Source: DATKHR01 sp036557365
GTDB lineage: Bacteria; Acidobacteriota; Vicinamibacteria; Vicinamibacterales; CAVVIG01
Direction of reading: 5' to 3'
DNA length: 64,000 bases
Assembly: GCA_036557365.1 (NCBI GenBank)
Contig: DATBHR010000099.1
Coordinates: forward strand, 1 to 64,000
Part shown: positions 7,297 to 15,786 of the stretch, piece after piece
How positions within the stretch are numbered: position 1 is the stretch's first letter
Layout: every line of letters begins with the position of its first letter
The notes under the pieces: generated by a model
The model's input: only the letters and a program-made list of their open reading frames with translations
Database searches by the model: none
Told to the model about the DNA's origin: nothing
Translations under genes and position numbers: made by a program

Positions 7297-8201
7297 GCAT
7301 CTACGTCGAGATTCTTGTTCGGGCGCCGATCGATACGCTCTGGTCACATACGCAGACGCCAGCACTGCACGAGCGGTGGGATCTGCGCTTCTCGCGAATC
7401 GAATACCTCCCGAGAAACGGTAAGTCGGAACCGCAACGATTCCAGTACGCGACGCGGATCGGTTTCGGTCTTGAGGTCAGCGGCAAAGGCGAGACCGTGG
7501 GGCGGCGAGATTCAAGTGACGGCAGCTCCACCTCCGCGCTGAAATTCGGCTCGGATGAACCGCTCTCGATCATCAGCGAAGGTAGTGGTTACTGGAAGTA
7601 CATCCCTACAGAGAGCGGAGTTCGATTCTTGACCTGGTATGACTACCGAACGCGTTTCGGCGTGGCAGGCACACTTTTCGATCGATTGATCTTCCGTCCG
7701 CTGATCGGCTGGGCGACGGCCTGGAGCTTCGATCGTCTGCGTTTGTGGCTCGAGCAGGATGTGGCCCCGGAGCAGGCGATCCGGCAGTCGCTGATTCACG
7801 CGATCTCACGTGTCGCCATTGCCGCCATCTTCATCTATCACGGGCTCATTCCGAAGCTACTCACCCGGAACGTCGATGAAATCGCTATGGTCCGCGACGC
7901 CGGGCTCGCCGCCGGTGTTGCGGGCTTCGTAGTCACTGCCCTCGGCATTCTTGAATTGTCGTTCGCGGCGGCGCTGCTTGTCGCTTGGCACCGGCGCTGG
8001 CCCCTGCTTGTTTGCCTCGGGTTGATGCTGGTCGCCACTGCGGGCGTCGGAATAAATTCACCGCGATATTTCAGTACGGCGTTCAATCCGTTTACGCTGA
8101 ACCTCGCGGTCGCCTGCCTCGCGAGCATCGACCTTCTTGTGGTCGGAAAAATTCCGTCCGCCGCACATTGCCTGCGGCGTCCTGGACCGGAGAAGGCATG
8201 A
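7293..8201 (+). CDS. SRPBCC domain fused to a DoxX-like membrane domain
   Basis: The 302-residue protein has two parts. Residues 1-150 look like an SRPBCC (START-like) ligand-binding domain: IYVEILVRAPIDTLWSHTQTP, RWDLRFSRIEYLP, and a long last helix around the LIFRPLIGWATAWSFDRLR segment. Residues 165-290 form a DoxX-like domain with about four transmembrane segments, including VAIAAIFIYHGLIPKLL and LGILELSFAAALLVAW. The DoxX-like part with YHGLIPKLL is characteristic of the PF13781 group. It overlaps its neighbours by 4 bp on both sides. It probably sits in the inner membrane with the SRPBCC domain in the cytoplasm, handling a hydrophobic ligand; this is inference. Confidence 0.8.
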   Translation: MSIYVEILVRAPIDTLWSHTQTPALHERWDLRFSRIEYLPRNGKSEPQRFQYATRIGFGLEVSGKGETVGRRDSSDGSSTSALKFGSDEPLSIISEGSGYWKYIPTESGVRFLTWYDYRTRFGVAGTLFDRLIFRPLIGWATAWSFDRLRLWLEQDVAPEQAIRQSLIHAISRVAIAAIFIYHGLIPKLLTRNVDEIAMVRDAGLAAGVAGFVVTALGILELSFAAALLVAWHRRWPLLVCLGLMLVATAGVGINSPRYFSTAFNPFTLNLAVACLASIDLLVVGKIPSAAHCLRRPGPEKA

Positions 8202-8869
8202 AATCGATTTATGAGCACGTGCTCGGATCCGACTTTCACCGGCTGCACCCGCAAATTCAGCGCCGGTTCGGCTTCTCAAGCTCCGACAGGATGGCCTCGA
8301 TCGGTACTGGCGTAATGGACGAGATCTGGAAGGGCAGGTTCTACACGGAGCCGTTCCTTCGCGTCGGCAGCTGGCGGCGCATCATGTTTCCTGAGACGGG
8401 ACGAAACATCCCGTTCACGATCGAGAACTATGCCTTCGTCGATCAATTCGGGCGAGAGACGGTCTCGTGGGTTCGAACGTTCAAATCGCGGCGAACGCGT
8501 CGGTTCGATGCGTACATGGTCTACAGCGACTCTCGACGTCGGATTGTGGACTACCTGGGGTCACACGAGCACCTGGCAGTTGATATCGACCTGTCGGTAG
8601 ACGAGGCAGGCGGACTAAGGCTGCGATCGGGTGCGCAGCGGTTCTATGAGGGTGTGATTGGGTTCAACTTCCCGATGCTGTTCAGCGGGATCGCTGACGT
8701 CCGGGAATGGTACGACGATGCGGCCGGATGTTTTCGAATCGTCGTCGACGTACAGAACAGCGTTTGGGGACCGTTGTTTGGCTACCGCGGGAGCTTCAAC
8801 GTCGAGTGGCGGAAGGTGACGGAAGTTCCCAGTCACATCCTTCCGAAGCGCCAGGAACGGCGGGACTAA
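8198..8869 (+). CDS. DUF4166 domain protein
   Basis: The 223-residue protein starts at an ATG that overlaps the previous stop (ATGA). It opens with IYEHVLGSDFHRLHPQIQRRF, the typical N-terminus of DUF4166 proteins, which continue with an MDEIWKGR segment, FVDQFGRETVSWVRTF at about 90-105 and a C-terminal FGYRGSFNVEWRKV. No signal peptide or membrane segment is seen. DUF4166 genes commonly lie next to DoxX-like, DCC and TIGR01777 epimerase genes, all of which are present here, which suggests one pathway, but the reaction is unknown. It is the last gene of the tetR-led operon, and an IS256-type element begins 25 bp downstream. Confidence 0.85.
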   Translation: MKSIYEHVLGSDFHRLHPQIQRRFGFSSSDRMASIGTGVMDEIWKGRFYTEPFLRVGSWRRIMFPETGRNIPFTIENYAFVDQFGRETVSWVRTFKSRRTRRFDAYMVYSDSRRRIVDYLGSHEHLAVDIDLSVDEAGGLRLRSGAQRFYEGVIGFNFPMLFSGIADVREWYDDAAGCFRIVVDVQNSVWGPLFGYRGSFNVEWRKVTEVPSHILPKRQERRD

Positions 8870-8894
8870 CCAGCCAGCACTTGGGCGCCCTTGA

Positions 8895-8925
8895 GGGAGA
8901 GTGTCCCGAATTTTGTGTGTAGGGC
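8895..8925 (+). repeat. Left terminal inverted repeat of the IS256-type element
   Basis: It contains GAGTGTC and TTTTGTGTGT, which are mirrored near 10201-10231. The exact outer boundary is uncertain by a few bases. Confidence 0.7.
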
Positions 8926-8943
8926 ATAGCATGAGGAGCTGCG

Positions 8944-10194
8944 ATGCCTCGTACGCGCAAGAAGACGCCGCTGGACGTCCCTGAGGAGGTCCTGGATCAC
9001 TTTGCCGGCCCAGCCCGGCCGATGTCTCCGGCGGATGTCGACGCGGTATGCCGCCGATTCAAGAAGGCGATGGTCGAGCGGATGCTGGGCGGCGAGCTGA
9101 CGCATCATCTCGGCTATCCGCCGGGCGGCGATCAGCCGGCGGACGTCACCAATCACCGCAATGGCACCACGAGCAAAACGGTGCTGACGGAGGATGGGCC
9201 GGTGCGGCTCGACATTCCTCGGGATCGCGAAGGGACCTTTGAGCCGCAGCTGATTCCCAAGCACGCGCGCCGGTTTGACGGGTTCGACGAGACGATCCTC
9301 GCGTTGTATGCGCGGGGGATGACCGTGCGAGAAATTCGGGCGTTCCTCGAGGAGCGCTACACCGTGGACGTCTCGCCGGCGTTCATCAGCACGGTGACGG
9401 ACGCGGTCCACGCCGAGGTGACGGCGTGGCAGCAGCGCGCGCTGGAACCGATGTATCCGGTCGTGTTCTTCGATGCGCTGCGGGTCAAGATGCGCGACGA
9501 GGGCACCGTGCGGAGCAAAGCCGTCTATCTCGCCCTGGCCGTGCGGCCGGACGGCAGCCGCGACATCCTCGGCATCTGGGTCGAGCAGACCGAAGGCGCC
9601 AAGTTCTGGCTGAAGGTGTTCACCGATCTGCAGACGCGGGGCTGTCACGACATCCTGATTGCGGTCACCGACGGCTTGAAGGGCATGGCCGAGGCCCTCG
9701 GCGCCGTGTTCCCTGCGACCACGCTGCAAACCTGCATCGTGCATCTGATTCGGCACAGTCTGGATTTCGCCACCTGGAAGGTGCGCAAGGAGTTGGCGGC
9801 CGCGCTGCGGACCATCTACACGGCGACGGATGCCGTGAGCGCGGCGACGGCGCTCGACCAGTTTGCCGAGGGACCGTGGGGCCGCCGGTATCCGTCGATT
9901 GTGGCGAGCTGGCGTCGCGCCTGGCCCCACGTGATTCCGTTTTTTGCCTTTCCGCCGGAGGTTCGCAAGGTGCTCTACACGACCAACGCCTTGGAAAGCG
10001 TGCATGCACGGCTCCGCAAAATCCTCAAGACGCGCGGTCACTTTCCGACCGACGAGGCGGCGACCAAGCTCCTCTGGCTCGCCCTCCGAAACATCACGGC
10101 GACCTGGGGCAAGGAAGCCAATTACTGGCGCAGTGCGCGCAATCAATTCGCGATCGTGTATGGTGAACGCTTCACGGCGCCGGTGACGTCGTGA
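8944..10194 (+). CDS. IS256-family (mutator-type) transposase
   Basis: The 416-residue protein has all marks of an intact DDE enzyme of the IS256/MULE group: GYPPGG and NHRNGTTSKTVLTEDG in the N-terminal part, first Asp D177 in VVFFDALRVKM, second Asp D243 in AVTDGLKGM, the LQTCIVHLIRHSL motif, and the catalytic Glu E351 in YTTNALESVHARLRKI. Length is normal. It catalyses cut-out and copy-in of the element through the terminal repeats. Frame and catalytic residues are intact, so the element may still be mobile or is a recent arrival. Confidence 0.95.
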   Translation: MPRTRKKTPLDVPEEVLDHFAGPARPMSPADVDAVCRRFKKAMVERMLGGELTHHLGYPPGGDQPADVTNHRNGTTSKTVLTEDGPVRLDIPRDREGTFEPQLIPKHARRFDGFDETILALYARGMTVREIRAFLEERYTVDVSPAFISTVTDAVHAEVTAWQQRALEPMYPVVFFDALRVKMRDEGTVRSKAVYLALAVRPDGSRDILGIWVEQTEGAKFWLKVFTDLQTRGCHDILIAVTDGLKGMAEALGAVFPATTLQTCIVHLIRHSLDFATWKVRKELAAALRTIYTATDAVSAATALDQFAEGPWGRRYPSIVASWRRAWPHVIPFFAFPPEVRKVLYTTNALESVHARLRKILKTRGHFPTDEAATKLLWLALRNITATWGKEANYWRSARNQFAIVYGERFTAPVTS

Positions 10195-10200
10195 CCAACC

Positions 10201-10231
10201 GCTCCACACACAGAATTTCTGACACTCCCCC
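10201..10231 (-). repeat. Right terminal inverted repeat of the IS256-type element
   Basis: The reverse complement matches the left end over GAGTGTC and the ATTYTGTGTGT block. It starts 6 bp after the transposase stop codon. Confidence 0.7.
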
Positions 10232-10238
10232 CTGAGGA

Positions 10239-10298
10239 TGTCGAGCCGCCTCAGCCAGGGCAGCAGTTGGTTCCAACTGCCGCTGTTCTGGTCCACCA
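10239..10298. repeat. 60-bp dispersed repeat with a dyad core, copy 2
   Basis: This copy matches 1069-1128 at 48 of 60 positions and has the same core dyad, CAGTTGG-TT-CCAACTG, at 10264-10279. After GTCCACCA this copy has about 30 extra bases (CTTCCTCGCTTCGCTCCGTC and on) before the shared AATCCGCACC. It begins about 7 bp beyond the right end of the IS element. The stretch 10299-10630 holds no gene that I can support. Confidence 0.6.
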
Positions 10299-10630
10299 CT
10301 TCCTCGCTTCGCTCCGTCCTTCGTGCATCAATCCGCACCTTGGCGCAATCTCCCGATCGTGTGTGTTCAACCCGCCGACCAGCGTTACACGCGCGTCGCA
10401 ATCCGATCGACGACCTCCCACACGTAGAAACGTCAGCTGCCAGTTGGCGGTGACGTGGAGACTCCACGTCGGGTCGAGTCTGAGCCCGCAGGCAGCAGCA
10501 TGTCGGGCCATTGATGAGCGTGACAAGTCTCGAACTCACACACGCCGGCAGAAGCTGTTCCGCCATCGATGTGGACCGAACTATGCTCTCTGCAATGCTC
10601 GTGTTTCGCGTGCCTTTTGGAGAGGGACAC

Positions 10631-13099
10631 GTGAACTCGAGCTTGGAACGCCGTCGTCCGTGCTCGAGTCGGCCATCCTTCGTCGTGCTCGCCGTCGGCG
10701 CGATCGCTCTGATGCTCGCCGGCGCCTCCTGTGCGTCGGCCCAATCTCAAGAACGGATGTGGTTTCCAGCAGTCGAGAACGTCGCCGGCGAATTGATCCG
10801 CCGCATCAACGCGGAAACCGTCCGCCTCGACATTTCGATGTGGTACCTGACCGAGCATTCGGTATCTATCGCTATCGCCAATCGCTTTCGTGCCGGCGTG
10901 CCCGTCCGCCTCGTCGGGGATCGCAACGCCATTTTCGAGATTGATCCAAAAACGAAGGCGGAGTTCTACTACCTCGCGAACGCGGGCGTGCCGATCCGGC
11001 TTCGCTTCAATCCGACGTGGTTTCCCGAGATCGACCACATGAAGATGGCGATCTTCGTCGGACAGAACGTCGTCGAGTTCGGTTCAGCGAATTGGGACAC
11101 CTTCTCCATCATCCCGTTCTCCTCGACGAACTTCAACGACGAGACGGCGTTCTTCACCGACGACCCTGCCATCGTCGGCGCCTTCAAGACGCAGTTCGAT
11201 CGACTGTGGAACGACACAACCCCGGAGCCGGAGAGCATCTTCGGCGGGCCACCTTACCTCAAGGATTGGATGGACGCGTGCACGCACGAACCGACGGGGT
11301 GTGACTTCCTTTCCGTCTACCCCGCGCCCGCCCCGATGATCATCGACACCGCACGACGCGAGCCCGACAATCCGACGCCGGTTGATCTCATCTGGGGCCA
11401 GGGTCCGGACTTCAACCGGCGGCTCGTCACCGAGATCAACCTGGAACACAACTCCATCCTGTTCGCGAACTATCGGCTGACGGTCGACGATGTCACGAAT
11501 GCCCTGCTCGAAAAGCAAGGCTCGGGTGTGCCGGTCCGGCTCATCATCGAGCCCGACGAGTACTTGAATCGATCGTGGCCCGAGTTCTGGCTGACGCACG
11601 CCAACTACGACAAGCTGTGGGCGGCCGGCGTGCAGATCAAGCAGCGGAATCATCAGGGCAACATGCACATGAAGACGCTGATCACGTCGAGCTTCGCGAC
11701 GAACGCGTCGTCGAACATCGCGGCGGCCTGGCAGCGCGACAACGACTATTTCATTTCGGCTGCCGCCAAGCCATCGATCTACACAGCGGTCAGGAACCGC
11801 GTCGTCGCGATGTGGAACGATTCGTCAGGCTTTGTTCCGTTCAAGCCGGGACCGCCGGACGCAGCCGGCCTGTTGACGCCGGGAAACGGCGCGTCGCAGG
11901 TGCCCGCCAACGCCTCACTCGTGTGGAAGACCGCCGCTTTCGCCACCGACTACGACGTCTTCATGGGGTTCTCGTCGTCGTCGATGGAGCGCGTCGCCAA
12001 CGTCAAGGCGCAACTGGTCAACAACCCGCCGTCTCAGTACTTCTGGACGCCACCGGCGCCGCTCTGCGCCGGGACGAGGTACTACTGGTTGATCCACTCG
12101 CGTACCAACGCGACGCCTGTCGATCCATCGCTGTTCGCCGCGTCGGCGTTGCAGGTGTTCACGACGGCCGGCCCCAATCAAGGGTGCGCGCATCTGCCGG
12201 GGTCGCCGAGGGGCACTGAGGCCGCGGATTTCGACGGCGACGGAGTGACCGACCTGACCATCTGGCGGCCGCCGACCGGGGACTGGTACATCCGCACGTC
12301 ATCGAGCGGCTTCACCAATAGTCGTGTCGTGCAGTGGGGGCTTCCCGGCGATGTTCCGCTGTCAGGAGACTTCGACGGGGACGGCAAGATCGATATGACC
12401 GTCTGGCGGCCGTCCAACGGACTCTGGTACATCTGTTTTTCCAGCCTCAACTACAACTGCGGCAGCCCGGGTGTCGTTCAATGGGGGCTGCCAGGGGACG
12501 TTCCGCTGATCGCCGACTTCGACGGCGACGGACGATCTGACATCACCGTCTGGCGACCATCTGAAGGCAACTGGTACATCCTGTTCTCATCGGCGTCCTG
12601 GAGCGCCGCCGCCGCGACGACGGTACAGTGGGGTCTTCCAGGCGATCAGCCTCTGGCAGGCGATTTTGACGGCGACGGCAAGACCGATTTCACCGTATGG
12701 CGGCCATCGAACGGGACCTGGTACATTCGGTTCTCGTCGCTCGGCTACAGCGCTGCCAACCCTGGCGTCGTGCAGTGGGGAATGCCGGGAGACATACCGA
12801 TCATTGCCGACTACGACGGGGACGGAAGGGCGGAGTTGACGATATTCCGGCCTTCCATCGGGGGCTGGTTCATTCGATATTCTTCACAAGCCTACGCGGG
12901 CAGCCGTTTCCTGCAGTGGGGCCTGCCAGGCGACGTCCCGATCGCTCCGGACTTCGACAAGGACGGATGCGCGGACATCGCGGTCTATCGCCCCTCGACC
13001 GGGACTTGGTACATCCTGCAGTCGAGCACGAACGTCACGGCGGCCGCCGTTTACCAGTGGGGCACCGGAACGGACGTCCCGATTTTCGGCAGACGCTGA
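10631..13099 (+). CDS. Exported phospholipase-D-like protein with six VCBS/FG-GAP-type repeats
   Basis: The start chosen is GTG at 10631, with GGAGAGGG just upstream; the product has 822 residues. Residues 1-41 are a signal peptide ending near CASAQS. Two PLD half-domains follow. In the first, H136-x-K138 lies in IDHMKMAIF with a SANWD segment; in the second, H346-x-K348 lies in MHMKTLI, with NIAAAWQRDND after it. A fibronectin-like spacer at about 415-525 precedes six repeats (532-822) of the form DFDGDG, TVWRPSNGTWYI and QWGLPGDVP, where DxDxDG loops probably bind calcium. Likely an extracellular or surface enzyme acting on phosphodiester bonds (lipid or nucleic acid). The HKD motifs are slightly divergent, so activity is not assured. 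Confidence 0.75.
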   Translation: MNSSLERRRPCSSRPSFVVLAVGAIALMLAGASCASAQSQERMWFPAVENVAGELIRRINAETVRLDISMWYLTEHSVSIAIANRFRAGVPVRLVGDRNAIFEIDPKTKAEFYYLANAGVPIRLRFNPTWFPEIDHMKMAIFVGQNVVEFGSANWDTFSIIPFSSTNFNDETAFFTDDPAIVGAFKTQFDRLWNDTTPEPESIFGGPPYLKDWMDACTHEPTGCDFLSVYPAPAPMIIDTARREPDNPTPVDLIWGQGPDFNRRLVTEINLEHNSILFANYRLTVDDVTNALLEKQGSGVPVRLIIEPDEYLNRSWPEFWLTHANYDKLWAAGVQIKQRNHQGNMHMKTLITSSFATNASSNIAAAWQRDNDYFISAAAKPSIYTAVRNRVVAMWNDSSGFVPFKPGPPDAAGLLTPGNGASQVPANASLVWKTAAFATDYDVFMGFSSSSMERVANVKAQLVNNPPSQYFWTPPAPLCAGTRYYWLIHSRTNATPVDPSLFAASALQVFTTAGPNQGCAHLPGSPRGTEAADFDGDGVTDLTIWRPPTGDWYIRTSSSGFTNSRVVQWGLPGDVPLSGDFDGDGKIDMTVWRPSNGLWYICFSSLNYNCGSPGVVQWGLPGDVPLIADFDGDGRSDITVWRPSEGNWYILFSSASWSAAAATTVQWGLPGDQPLAGDFDGDGKTDFTVWRPSNGTWYIRFSSLGYSAANPGVVQWGMPGDIPIIADYDGDGRAELTIFRPSIGGWFIRYSSQAYAGSRFLQWGLPGDVPIAPDFDKDGCADIAVYRPSTGTWYILQSSTNVTAAAVYQWGTGTDVPIFGRR

Positions 13100-13140
13100 A
13101 GCTCTACGCAGATTCGACGTTACCCGCGCGAAAGCGGCAG

Positions 13141-13190
13141 ACATGTGGACACGCCACATGTGTTGCGGTAATACTGTGGCCATACCACAG
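13141..13190 (+). promoter_or_regulatory. padR promoter with two operator-like dyads
   Basis: Dyad 1 is ACATGTGG-ACACG-CCACATGT (13141-13161). Dyad 2 is CTGTGG-CCATA-CCACAG (13174-13190). Both share TGTGG-N5-CCACA, and the centres lie 31 bp apart, about three helical turns. A candidate -35 TGGACA (13146-13151) lies in dyad 1 and a candidate -10 AATACT (13170-13175) touches dyad 2, with an 18-bp spacing. PadR proteins bind such dyads, so autoregulation is likely. Confidence 0.6.
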
Positions 13191-13201
13191 GAGACGCCGC
13201 G

Positions 13202-13546
13202 TTGCGTTCGAAACTGGACCTGCTGCAAGGCACGCTCGACCTCATGGTGCTGCAGACCCTCGACGTGATGGGACCGCTGCACGGCTACGGTCTTGCGCGC
13301 CGCATCGAACAGCTCGGAGGAGATGGCGTACTGCTCAATCAGGGCACGATCTACGCCTCGCTCGTGCGACTGCAGCAGCGCGGCTGGATCGCCGCCGAAT
13401 GGGGTATCTCGGAAACGAATCGCAAAGCGAAGTTCTATTCGATCACGAAAGCGGGAAAGCGTCAGATGAAGGAAGACCGTTCCGAGTGGGAACGTTTGTC
13501 CGCCGCGATGGGCCGGGTCCTTGCCGTGTCGAAGAAGGGTGTGTAG
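13202..13546 (+). CDS. PadR-family transcriptional regulator
   Basis: The 114-residue protein starts with TTG and has AGGAG at 13189-13193. It has the PadR winged-helix signature: LDLLQGTLDLMVLQTL, then PLHGYGLARRIEQL, LNQGTIYASLVRLQQRGWI, and a wing reading RKAKFYSITKAGKRQM. It belongs to the short PadR-s1 type with a single C-terminal helix. It lies 6 bp before the permease gene and very probably controls it and itself through the two dyads upstream. This PadR plus duplicated-permease arrangement is common in acidobacteria and recurs at 54972-58056. Confidence 0.9.
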   Translation: MRSKLDLLQGTLDLMVLQTLDVMGPLHGYGLARRIEQLGGDGVLLNQGTIYASLVRLQQRGWIAAEWGISETNRKAKFYSITKAGKRQMKEDRSEWERLSAAMGRVLAVSKKGV

Positions 13547-13552
13547 GACGAC

Positions 13553-15301
13553 ATGGTCACTGTTCGCGAAGCCATTGCCCGCCTGGTGTCGTTCTTCCGC
13601 AAAGATCAGCGCGATCGAGAATTCGACCAGGAACTGGCCACTCACCTCGAGATGGCGACGGCAGACCATATTCGCGAAGGCCTCGCTTCACCGGAAGCGC
13701 GCCGAAGGGCTTTGGCACGTCTCGGTGGCATCGAACCCGCCAAGCAGTTGCACCGTGAGACACGAGGTCTGCCGCTTCTGGATGACCTCGCTCAAGACAT
13801 TCGATATTCCAGTCGGACGCTCGTGCGCAGTCCGGCGTTCACGCTGGCCTCGGCCGGAACGCTTGCCATCGGCATCGCTGCCACCACAGCGATCTTCAGC
13901 ACCGTGAACGCGACGCTCCTGAGGCCCTTGCCGTATCCGGCGGCCGAGCAGCTCGTCGACGTCCACACCAGATACGTGGATGGGCGCATGACGAGCGGTC
14001 TGGTCGCCACGTCTGAGATCGTGGCCCTGAGAAGGGTGCCTGGGATCGCCGGCGCGGCCGGTGTCAACTATACGGTCCTCGACGGAACGTGGATCAGGCA
14101 GGATGGAACGCTCACCGCTGTCGCCATTCGTCGGGTCACGTCAAGGTTCTTCGACGTCTTCGGCCTGCCGATGACGCTCGGCCGGGCGTTCACCGACGAG
14201 GAGCACAGCGGCGAACCCGCTGTCCAGCCATCCGCGACGGTCGTTTCGCATCGGACATGGATGCAGCAATTCGGCGGCGACCCCAGCATCATCGGTAAGT
14301 CCGTTCGCGTCGGCGAGTTTTCGGAGCCGCTTCTGGTGATCGGCGTGGCTTCGCCACGGCTCGACTTCCCGGCCGGCACCGACTTCTGGGTCAATGCCCG
14401 GTCCAGCGATCTCGACGCCTCGCACACGTACAACGCCGTCCTCCGGATGCGCCCGGGTGTGACGATGGCGCAGTTGCTGAGCGCCGGCAACATCGCGATG
14501 GCGGAACTGGGCAAGACGGTTCCTCAGGCCGTCGGACGCGAGTTCCTGTTCCAGTCGTTGCTCTCGTCGATCGTCGGCGACCTGCGATCGATCCTTCTGA
14601 TCGTCCTTGGCGCGACCGCATTGCTCTTGTTACTCGCCTGCGTGAACGTCACGAACCTGTCTCTCGCAAAAGGCGCGACCCAAAACGACATTCGTTACAA
14701 GGCGGTATCCGAGGAGGCAGAGCCGACCTTCTATTTATCGCAGGAACAGGTTACCTATTCTGTACGTCGCCTGTCGGTCGTGGTCTCAACCGCAGACCAG
14801 CCGGCCGACGCACTCATTCCCCAAATACGCAATGCGCTGAAGGCATTCGACCCGAGCTTGGCCGCGAACTTCACATCGGCTGAAACGATCGTCGACGGCA
14901 CCTTAAGGCGCCAGCAACTCGGGATGACGTTGATGCTGGTCTTCGGCGCGACCGCGCTGGCGTTGGCGGCCATTGGTCTCTATGGCGTCATTGCTTACGC
15001 CGCGTCGCAGCGGCGTGGAGAGCTCGCCACCAGAATCGCCCTCGGCGCCAGCGGCCGACACGTGTTCTGGATGATGATGAGCGGCGGACAGCGGCTCATC
15101 GCCGTCGGCGTCGCACTCGGTCTGTGTGTTGCCTACGCTGCTGGCCGTATCGTGTCCCGCAACGTGTTTGCGATGCGCGCCGAAGATCCGCTCGTGTTGT
15201 TGACCGCCGCAACGGTCGTCGGCATGGTCGCGTGGATCGCAACGACAATCCCGGCTCTCAGGGCGAGCCGCCAGGACCCGGTCAGCGTTCTCCGCGATTA
15301 G
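13553..15301 (+). CDS. ADOP/MacB-type permease with internal in-frame deletion
   Basis: Acidobacterial orphan permeases have 800-900 residues: a short N-terminal soluble region and two FtsX/MacB units. This one has 582. It starts normally (N-terminal region to about 75, then DDLAQDIRYSSRTLVRSPAFTL and the first helix). The second helix reads LLLLLACVNVTNLSLAKGAT near residue 370. Directly after it, at about residue 376, comes NDIRYKAVSEEAEPTFYL, which in full-length members is the end of the second periplasmic domain. About 230-250 residues (rest of the first FtsX unit and most of the second periplasmic domain) are missing without loss of frame. Helices near the C-terminus are intact. Function as a transporter is doubtful. 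Confidence 0.85.
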   Translation: MVTVREAIARLVSFFRKDQRDREFDQELATHLEMATADHIREGLASPEARRRALARLGGIEPAKQLHRETRGLPLLDDLAQDIRYSSRTLVRSPAFTLASAGTLAIGIAATTAIFSTVNATLLRPLPYPAAEQLVDVHTRYVDGRMTSGLVATSEIVALRRVPGIAGAAGVNYTVLDGTWIRQDGTLTAVAIRRVTSRFFDVFGLPMTLGRAFTDEEHSGEPAVQPSATVVSHRTWMQQFGGDPSIIGKSVRVGEFSEPLLVIGVASPRLDFPAGTDFWVNARSSDLDASHTYNAVLRMRPGVTMAQLLSAGNIAMAELGKTVPQAVGREFLFQSLLSSIVGDLRSILLIVLGATALLLLLACVNVTNLSLAKGATQNDIRYKAVSEEAEPTFYLSQEQVTYSVRRLSVVVSTADQPADALIPQIRNALKAFDPSLAANFTSAETIVDGTLRRQQLGMTLMLVFGATALALAAIGLYGVIAYAASQRRGELATRIALGASGRHVFWMMMSGGQRLIAVGVALGLCVAYAAGRIVSRNVFAMRAEDPLVLLTAATVVGMVAWIATTIPALRASRQDPVSVLRD

Positions 15302-15357
15302 TTCGTCCGGTCAGAACTCCACAGGCGTCGGCTGCAGATCAAACGTTCATCCAGCCG

Positions 15358-15786
15358 TTACCCGGAGAACGACCCGATCGCCGCGACGTGCGTGGCGAGC
15401 TCTGGCCACCGCGCCAGTCCGGCGACAAGGCGTTCGTCAGCCGTGAGCATCTGTGTGTGCAACCGCACGGCGAGTGCCACATACAGGCAGTCGTAGGCGG
15501 TCCGGTCACTCGCGAGCGCCAGCGCATAGGCGTCGTCGGCGAGAAGGCGGGAGGGAACGGCCTCGACCGCGCTGCGGCCGATGTCCTTCACGAGCTGGCG
15601 ACCCTGGACGGGCGTCAGATCGCCACGACGGACTTTCTTCCAGATCGTGTTGGCGGTCTCGGCCCACAAGAGATCCGGCGCGCAATACCGGTGCGGTCGT
15701 GCGAGGAGTCTCTGGGCGGCGTCGCTGTCGAGTTCGGGCACGAACCACTTGATGACGACGCTCGCGTCCACGACGAACACGCTCAT
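15358..15786 (-). CDS. PIN-domain ribonuclease toxin (VapC-like)
   Basis: The 142-residue protein has the PIN quartet: D in FVVDASVVIKWFVPE (residue 6), E in DLLWAETANTIWKKV (about 43), D in DRTAYDCLYVALAV (about 97) and D in MLTADERLV (about 115). These bind Mg for RNA cleavage. The start overlaps the antitoxin stop by 4 bp (ATGA). Length and motifs are complete, so it is probably active. The C-terminus after THVAAIG is short, ending 56 bp from the end of the convergent permease gene. Confidence 0.9.
   Translation of the reverse strand: MSVFVVDASVVIKWFVPELDSDAAQRLLARPHRYCAPDLLWAETANTIWKKVRRGDLTPVQGRQLVKDIGRSAVEAVPSRLLADDAYALALASDRTAYDCLYVALAVRLHTQMLTADERLVAGLARWPELATHVAAIGSFSG

Larger units (their letters stand above)
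8895..10231. mobile_element. IS256-family insertion sequence, about 1.34 kb
   Basis: A single transposase gene is flanked by imperfect terminal inverted repeats. The left end reads GAGTGTC, then six bases on, ATTTTGTGTGT (8899-8920); the reverse complement of 10201-10231 reads GAGTGTC then ATTCTGTGTGT. 14 of the 20 bases after GAGTGTC agree. The size fits the family. The flanks have CTTGAGGG-like and CCTGAGGA-like octamers, a possible degenerate target duplication, but not a clean one. The element lies directly after the DUF4166 operon and just before a 60-bp repeat. Confidence 0.85.

Noticed and set aside
8866..10566. Long minus-strand frame across the IS element and the 60-bp repeat
   Set aside because: It is antisense to the transposase and runs through both IS ends, which a real gene would not; the peptide shared with the 1.1-kb region comes from the repeat DNA.
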